DNA of 64,000 nt from Rathayibacter rhapontici. GTDB taxonomy: Bacteria > Actinomycetota > Actinomycetes > Actinomycetales > Microbacteriaceae. The notes beneath the pieces are model-generated. The model worked only from the letters and a program-made list of their open reading frames with translations, had not been told where the DNA came from and ran no database searches. Both the position numbers and the translations under genes were made by a program. The DNA is taken from assembly GCF_001995175.1 (NCBI RefSeq), contig NZ_MUKN01000004.1, forward strand, positions 53,558-117,557, in the 5' to 3' direction. Of this stretch, positions 59,766-64,000 are shown in pieces (within the stretch, counting starts at the first letter, position 1; every line of letters begins with the position of its first letter).

Positions 59766-60634
59766 GGCTGCAGGTCCTCGATCCCGGCCCGCTCGCGCTC
59801 GTCCAGGACGCGGGCCGTCCGGGCTTCGCCGCGCTCGGCGTCGGGCGCTCGGGCGCGATGGACGCCGGAGCCCTCCGCCTCGGGAACCGGCTGCTGGGCG
59901 GGGACGCCGACGACGCCGGTCTGGAGCTGCTCGGCGCGGGCTTCGCCGTGCGCGCCGACGCGGACGTCTGGCTCAGCCTGACCGGGGCCGACGGGGACGC
60001 GCGGATCGACGGACGGAGCGTCGATCGCGTCCTCCCCGTGCTGCTGCCGGCCGGCGCCGTGCTGAGGCTGGGCCCCCTGCGCGCGCGGATCCGCCGCACT
60101 CTCGCCGTCCGGGGCGGGATCGACGTGCCGCCGGTGCTCGGGTCGCGCTCCCGCGACACCCTCGCCGCCCTCGGCCCCGAGCCGCTGCGGGCCGGTGACG
60201 TGCTGCGGATCGGCCGCGCCTCCGGCCGCGTCGCCGCTCTCGACTGGTGGCCCTTCCCGGCGCCGGGCCGAGGAGCGACGCTCGCCGTGCATCCGGGTCC
60301 GCGCCTGGAGCGGCTCCCGCCGGGGACCTGGAGAGCACTCCTCGACACTCCCTGGCACCTCGGCGACGCCGACCGCGTCGGGCTCCGGCTGACCGGAGCA
60401 CCGCTGCCGACGGGACGCGCCGGCGAGCTGCCGAGCGAGGGGATGCTGCACGGCTCGGTGCAGCTGCCGCCGTCCGGGCTCCCGGTCGTCTTCGGACCGG
60501 ACCACCCCGTGACCGGCGGCTACCCCGTGGTCGCCGTCGTCGACTCCGCGTCGCTCGACGCCCTCGCCCAGCTCGCCCCGGGAGATCCGGTGCGCTTCCG
60601 CGCGGTCAGCGGGCGGCGCGCTCCGCGGCCGTGA
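59762..60634 (+). CDS. pxpC: 5-oxoprolinase subunit PxpC
   Basis: The 290-residue allophanate-hydrolase-subunit-2-like protein has [53 protein letters not shown] and [21 protein letters not shown] overlaps the pxpB stop. Its 3' end overlaps the convergent folD by 29 bp. Confidence 0.93.
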   Translation: MRLQVLDPGPLALVQDAGRPGFAALGVGRSGAMDAGALRLGNRLLGGDADDAGLELLGAGFAVRADADVWLSLTGADGDARIDGRSVDRVLPVLLPAGAVLRLGPLRARIRRTLAVRGGIDVPPVLGSRSRDTLAALGPEPLRAGDVLRIGRASGRVAALDWWPFPAPGRGATLAVHPGPRLERLPPGTWRALLDTPWHLGDADRVGLRLTGAPLPTGRAGELPSEGMLHGSVQLPPSGLPVVFGPDHPVTGGYPVVAVVDSASLDALAQLAPGDPVRFRAVSGRRAPRP

Positions 60635-61487
60635 CCACGTTGTGGATGAGCATGGCGCGGGTCATCGGGCCAACGCCGCCGGGGACGGGCGAGAGCCAGC
60701 CCGCGACCTCCGCCACTCCGGGAGCGACGTCGCCGGTGAGCTTCGCGCGGCCGGTCTCCGGGTTCTCGACGCGGGTGATGCCCACGTCCAGCACGGCGGC
60801 CCCCGGCTTCACCCAGTCGGCGGCGATGAGTCCGGGCACGCCGACGGCGGCGACCACGATGTCGGCGCGGCGCACCTCCGCGGCGAGGTCGGTCGTCCGC
60901 GAGTGGGTCAGCGTGACGGTCGCGTCGATGCCCTTGCGGGTCAGGAGCAGCCCGAGCGGCCGACCGACGGTGAGGCCGCGTCCGACCACCACGACGTGCT
61001 TGCCCGAGAGTGGGATGTCGTGCCGCCGCAGCATCTCGACGACGCCGTTGGGCGTGCAGGGCAGGGGGCTGTCGAGCTCGCCCTCGACGCCGAGCACCAG
61101 GCGGCCGAGATTCGTCGGGTGCAGCCCGTCGGCGTCCTTGTCGGGGTCCATCAGCTCGAGCATCGCGTTCTCGTCGATGCCCTTCGGCAGCGGCAGCTGG
61201 ATGATGTAGCCGGTCACCGCCGCGGACTCGTTCAGCTGCCGGATCGCGCTGCGGATGTCCTCGGCGGACGCCGTCGCGGGCAGGTCGACCCGGATCGACT
61301 CGATCCCGACCTCCGCGCAGTCGCGGTGCTTGCCCGCGACGTAGGAACGGGAGGCCGGGTCGTCGCCGACCAGCAGCGTGCCCAGCCCGGGCACGATCCC
61401 CTTCTCGCGCAGCGCGGCGACCCGCACCGCGATCTCGGTCTTGACCGCCGTCGCCGTGGCGACTCCGTCGAGTACCTGTGCCGTCAT
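60606..61487 (-). CDS. folD: Methylene-THF dehydrogenase / cyclohydrolase FolD
   Basis: Bifunctional one-carbon enzyme oxidising methylene-THF to formyl-THF. The 293-residue protein has the catalytic Lys region [17 protein letters not shown], the loop [13 protein letters not shown], the NADP motif [14 protein letters not shown] and [23 protein letters not shown] precedes the ATG. It is downstream of glyA on the same strand but behind a terminator. Confidence 0.96.
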   Translation of the reverse strand: MTAQVLDGVATATAVKTEIAVRVAALREKGIVPGLGTLLVGDDPASRSYVAGKHRDCAEVGIESIRVDLPATASAEDIRSAIRQLNESAAVTGYIIQLPLPKGIDENAMLELMDPDKDADGLHPTNLGRLVLGVEGELDSPLPCTPNGVVEMLRRHDIPLSGKHVVVVGRGLTVGRPLGLLLTRKGIDATVTLTHSRTTDLAAEVRRADIVVAAVGVPGLIAADWVKPGAAVLDVGITRVENPETGRAKLTGDVAPGVAEVAGWLSPVPGGVGPMTRAMLIHNVVTAAERAAR

Positions 61488-61582
61488 CGCATGACTCCTC
61501 GTGTTCGAGCGGCGCGCACCGGGTCGCCGGGGACGTGTCGTCCGGCGACCGCGGCACGCGGAGGGCCCGGAGGCCCGGGTGG

Positions 61583-61612
61583 GATCCGCGGAGCCGGGCG
61601 GCTCCGCGGATC
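61583..61612 (-). terminator. Terminator between glyA and folD
   Basis: GATCCGCGGAGCC-GGGC-GGCTCCGCGGATC, a perfect 13-bp stem 6 bp past the glyA stop. It implies that folD is at least partly transcribed separately. Confidence 0.75.
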
Positions 61613-61617
61613 GGGGC

Positions 61618-62919
61618 TCAGAGCCCGCGGTAGAGCGGGAAGTCGTCGGTGAGCCGGCCCACGCGGGCGCGCAGGGCCTGCAGGTCGGCGGACGGCTTGA
61701 GCGCCTCGGCGATCACGTCGGCGACCTCGGTGAACTCGTTCTCGCCGAAGCCGCGCGTCGCGAGCGCGGGCGTGCCGATGCGGAGCCCCGAGGTGACCAT
61801 CGGAGGACGCGGGTCGAAGGGCACGGCGTTGCGGTTCACCGTGATGCCGACCTCGTGCAGCCGGTCCTCCGCCTGCTGGCCGTCGAGCGGCGAGTTGCGG
61901 AGGTCGGCGAGCACCAGGTGCACGTCGGTGCCGCCGGTGAGCACGTCGATGCCCTCGGCCTTCGCGTCGGGAGCGGTGAGGCGCTTCGCGAGGATCTGGG
62001 CGCCGCGGATCGTGCGCGCCTGGCGCTCGGCGAACTCCGCCTCGCCGGCGAGCTTGAAGGCCGTCGCCTTCGCCGCGATGACGTGCATCAGCGGGCCGCC
62101 CTGCTGGCCCGGGAACACGGCCGAGTTGAGCTTCTTGGCGTACTCCTGCTTGGCGAGGATGAGGCCCGACCGGGGACCCGCCAGCGTCTTGTGCACGGTC
62201 GTGGTGACGACGTCGGCGTGCGGGACGGGCGAGGGGTGCAGGCCCGCCGCGACGAGGCCGGCGAAGTGCGCCATGTCGACCCAGAGCTTCGCGCCGACCT
62301 CGTCGGCGATCGCGCGGAACGCCTCGAAGTCGAGGTGGCGCGGGTAGGCCGACCAGCCGGCGATGAGCACCTGCGGGCGGACCTCGAGGGCCTTCTCGCG
62401 CACGACGTCCATGTCGATGCGGAACGACTGCGGGTCGACGCCGTAGGCGGTCGCGTTGTAGAGCTTGCCCGAGAAGTTGAGCTTCATGCCGTGCGTCAGG
62501 TGGCCGCCGTGGGCGAGCTCGAGCCCGAGGATCGTGTCGCCGGGCTGGATCAGCGCGGAGAGCGCGGCGGCGTTCGCGGTGGCACCGGAGTGGGGCTGCA
62601 CGTTCGCGAACTCGGCGCCGAAGAGGGCCTTGGCGCGGTCGATCGCGAGCTGCTCGGCCACATCGACGAACTCGCAGCCGCCGTAGTAGCGGCGGCCCGG
62701 GTAGCCCTCGGCGTACTTGTTGGTCAGGACCGAGCCCTGCGACTCCAGGATCGCGCGCGGCACGAAGTTCTCGCTCGCGATCATCTCGAGGTAGCCGCGC
62801 TGGCGGTCGAGCTCCTGCTGCAGGACGGCGGCGATCTCGGGATCGACGACCGAGACGGGCTGGTCGAACGATCCGGACGCACCGGTGGTCGCGGGGCTCT
62901 GGGCGGTGGAAGAGGACAC
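61618..62919 (-). CDS. glyA: Serine hydroxymethyltransferase
   Basis: PLP enzyme converting serine and THF to glycine and methylene-THF. The 433-residue protein has [29 protein letters not shown], the PLP Lys motif [15 protein letters not shown] and [16 protein letters not shown]. The GTG start at 62919 has AAGGAG 7 bases upstream; a longer frame adds 56 residues that are riboswitch and leader sequence. Predicted to be switched on by ZMP/ZTP through the leader riboswitch. Confidence 0.95.
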   Translation of the reverse strand: MSSSTAQSPATTGASGSFDQPVSVVDPEIAAVLQQELDRQRGYLEMIASENFVPRAILESQGSVLTNKYAEGYPGRRYYGGCEFVDVAEQLAIDRAKALFGAEFANVQPHSGATANAAALSALIQPGDTILGLELAHGGHLTHGMKLNFSGKLYNATAYGVDPQSFRIDMDVVREKALEVRPQVLIAGWSAYPRHLDFEAFRAIADEVGAKLWVDMAHFAGLVAAGLHPSPVPHADVVTTTVHKTLAGPRSGLILAKQEYAKKLNSAVFPGQQGGPLMHVIAAKATAFKLAGEAEFAERQARTIRGAQILAKRLTAPDAKAEGIDVLTGGTDVHLVLADLRNSPLDGQQAEDRLHEVGITVNRNAVPFDPRPPMVTSGLRIGTPALATRGFGENEFTEVADVIAEALKPSADLQALRARVGRLTDDFPLYRGL

Positions 62920-63012
62920 GGACGCTCCTTGACTGGGAAACGGAGGGTGCCCGCGCCGGCGCATCGAGGCGACTCGGCGCGTACGGGCGACCCGGACTAC
63001 GGTATCCGTTCC

Positions 63013-63104
63013 AGCCCAGGCGTGCGGCGGGAAAAGTGTCCGGAGCGCGCGCCCCGGAGGAGGTGCCGCTCCCTGATGGTCACCCATCCGAACGCCAGTC
63101 GCGG
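63013..63104 (-). ncRNA. ZTP (pfl) riboswitch of glyA
   Basis: On the minus strand the leader reads GACTGGCG (63100-63093), then GGGTGACCATCAGGGAGCGGC, and after a variable loop CCGCCGCACGCCTGGGC ending near 63014. These are the conserved segments of the ZTP aptamer, including the second-domain CCGCC-GCCTGGGC that forms the pseudoknot. glyA is a known target of this class. The glyA start lies about 95 nt downstream, leaving room for an expression platform. Confidence 0.88.
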
Positions 63105-63108
63105 CGCG

Positions 63109-63119
63109 GCCAGCTTAGC
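63109..63119 (-). promoter_or_regulatory. Probable extended -10 of glyA promoter
   Basis: TGCTAAGCT (TGn-TAAGCT) on the minus strand directly precedes the riboswitch, placing the start of transcription just before its first helix. Confidence 0.5.
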
Positions 63120-63150
63120 AACGCGCGGGCCGCGCTCCACCGCGCGACAG

Positions 63151-63191
63151 GACCCGACGATCGCTCGGCTCCCTGTCAGGATCGTCGGGTC
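63151..63191. other. 12-bp hairpin before sigma-factor gene
   Basis: GACCCGACGATC (63151-63162) pairs with GATCGTCGGGTC (63180-63191). An alternative stem GACAGG/CCTGTC (63146-63151, 63172-63177) shares one base and uses the loop of the first. Confidence 0.5.
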
Positions 63192-63211
63192 GACGAGCGG
63201 AGGAGGGTGCT

Positions 63212-64000
63212 GTGGCGAACGCGCACGGAGCGACTCCGGGTCGGCGGCTCGGGCGGGCCGATCGCCCGCACGGCGGACCGGCGGGAGACGCCGAGCTGAT
63301 CGCCCGCGTGCGCGAGGGCGACGCGGCGGCGTCGGCCGAGCTGTGGCGCCGGCACGCCCCCGCGGCCCGATCCGTCGCGCGGGCCTGGTCGTCGCTCGAC
63401 GCCGACGATCTGGTGTCGGAGGCGTTCCTCCGGACGTTCGACGCCCTCGCGCGGGGCGGCGGGCCCGACGGAGCCTTCCGTCCCTACCTCTTCACCGCCG
63501 TCCGCAACGTCGCGTCCAGCTGGGGGCGGCGCGGGTCGCGGGAGCGGCCGCTCGACGGCGACGTGGCCGGGCTCGAGGACGGACCCGAGGAGCGCGCCCT
63601 CGCAGCGCTGGACCGGGACCTCGGCGTCCGCGCCTTCCGCGCGCTGCCGCCCGCTGGCGGGAGGTGCTCTGGTACACGGCGGTCGAGGGGATGAGCCCGG
63701 CCGAGGCCGCGCCGCTGCTGGGACTCCGGCCGAACGGAGTGGCCGCCCTCGGGCACCGCGCCAGGGAGGGACTGCGCGGCGCGTGGATCCAGGAGCACGT
63801 GGCCGCGAGCGCGGCCGACGGGGAGTGCCGCTGGGTCCTCGAGCGCGCCGGCGCGCACACCCGCGGGCGACTGCCGATCCGGGACCGACGCCGGACGGAC
63901 GCCCACCTCGGCACGTGCGCGTCGTGCCGCTCGGCCCTCGCCGAGGCGGCGGGAGCGGGCGCGCGGCTGGCCGTGCTGCTGCTGCCTCTCGCGGCGGGGG
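63212..64000 (+). CDS. ECF-like sigma factor with zinc-finger-like tail, frameshifted, cut by window end
   Basis: Region 2 (ELIARVREGDAAASAELWRRHAPAARSVAR, DADDLVSEAFLRTFDAL) is followed by region 4 after one base is restored near 63650 (ALPPRWREVLWYTAVEGMSPAEAAPLLGLRPNGVAALGHRARE). A zinc-finger-like HxxxCxxC (AHLGTCASC) and a hydrophobic stretch (RLAVLLLPLAAG) follow before the edge. This looks like the start of a fused sigma/zf-HC2 membrane protein. GTG start behind GGAGGAGGG. Confidence 0.8.

Noticed and set aside
61488..61582. Second ZTP riboswitch before folD
   Set aside because: The leader has a hairpin but none of the conserved aptamer segments.

Overview
The window is a very GC-rich (roughly 70%) chromosomal segment of an actinobacterium. 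The gene set points to the family Microbacteriaceae, and Rathayibacter or a close relative is my best guess: a CspA-type protein overlapping a DUF3027 gene, mycothiol synthase (mshD), GlnR, SenX3-RegX3, a fused IspDF, a DUF7882-like protein, DUF3263, DUF3072 and an LAXTG-type sortase substrate. No plasmid, phage or insertion-sequence gene was seen. Identifications rest on motif and family recognition only; no database search was run.

Layout. 1-7.1 kb: partial gene, DUF3027 protein, cold-shock proteins, an OmpR-type two-component system followed by an orphan WXG100 protein, and groL under two CIRCE operators. 7.2-18.2 kb: housekeeping genes (LytR_C protein, DUF3263, GNAT, msrB, nitroreductase, tRNA-Thr, DsbA-like protein, msiK-type ABC ATPase with a structured leader, DUF4032, rlmB, cysS, ispDF, lipoprotein). 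18.2-18.8 kb: a gene-free repeat hotspot. 18.8-22.7 kb: regX3-senX3, divergent phoU, and gpmA. 22.8-29.5 kb: methyltransferase, two CNNM transporters, and the small ORF-FABP-ygfZ-FUSC cluster. 29.6-38.6 kb: glnR-mshD, ppk-mutT1 and pstSCAB, with GTTCACC-type PHO boxes before ppk and pstS. 38.6-41.6 kb: rskA-sigK, a hypothetical gene and tRNA-Lys. 41.8-48.9 kb: surface block (glycine-rich secreted protein, APC permease, 1398-residue LAXTG-anchored protein). 49-53.3 kb: small conserved proteins, DUF445 and an aldose epimerase. 53.3-56.6 kb: DeoR regulator divergent from galT-galK. 56.7-64 kb: YbaK, alcohol dehydrogenase, 5-oxoprolinase pxpABC, folD, glyA with a ZTP riboswitch, and a sigma factor with a zinc-finger-like tail cut by the window end.

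How the genes fit together. The strongest functional theme is phosphate: SenX3-RegX3 and PhoU would sense and signal, and ppk and pstSCAB carry the probable target sites. The neighbouring glnR-mshD and ppk-mutT1 pairs keep a gene order known from mycobacteria. A second theme is one-carbon metabolism (glyA under a ZTP riboswitch, then folD). A third is galactose use.

Sequence quality. Eleven genes, including groL, pstS, pstC, galT and ygfZ, are each interrupted by what looks like exactly one missing base. Restoring one base gives a full-length family member in every complete case. I treat these as probable assembly errors and annotate the genes across them. The most novel-looking signals are a ~98-bp hairpin element present twice with compensatory changes in its outer stem, a nine-unit ~29-bp tandem array with a hairpin in every unit, and the large LAXTG-anchored protein with two pore-former-like beta regions.
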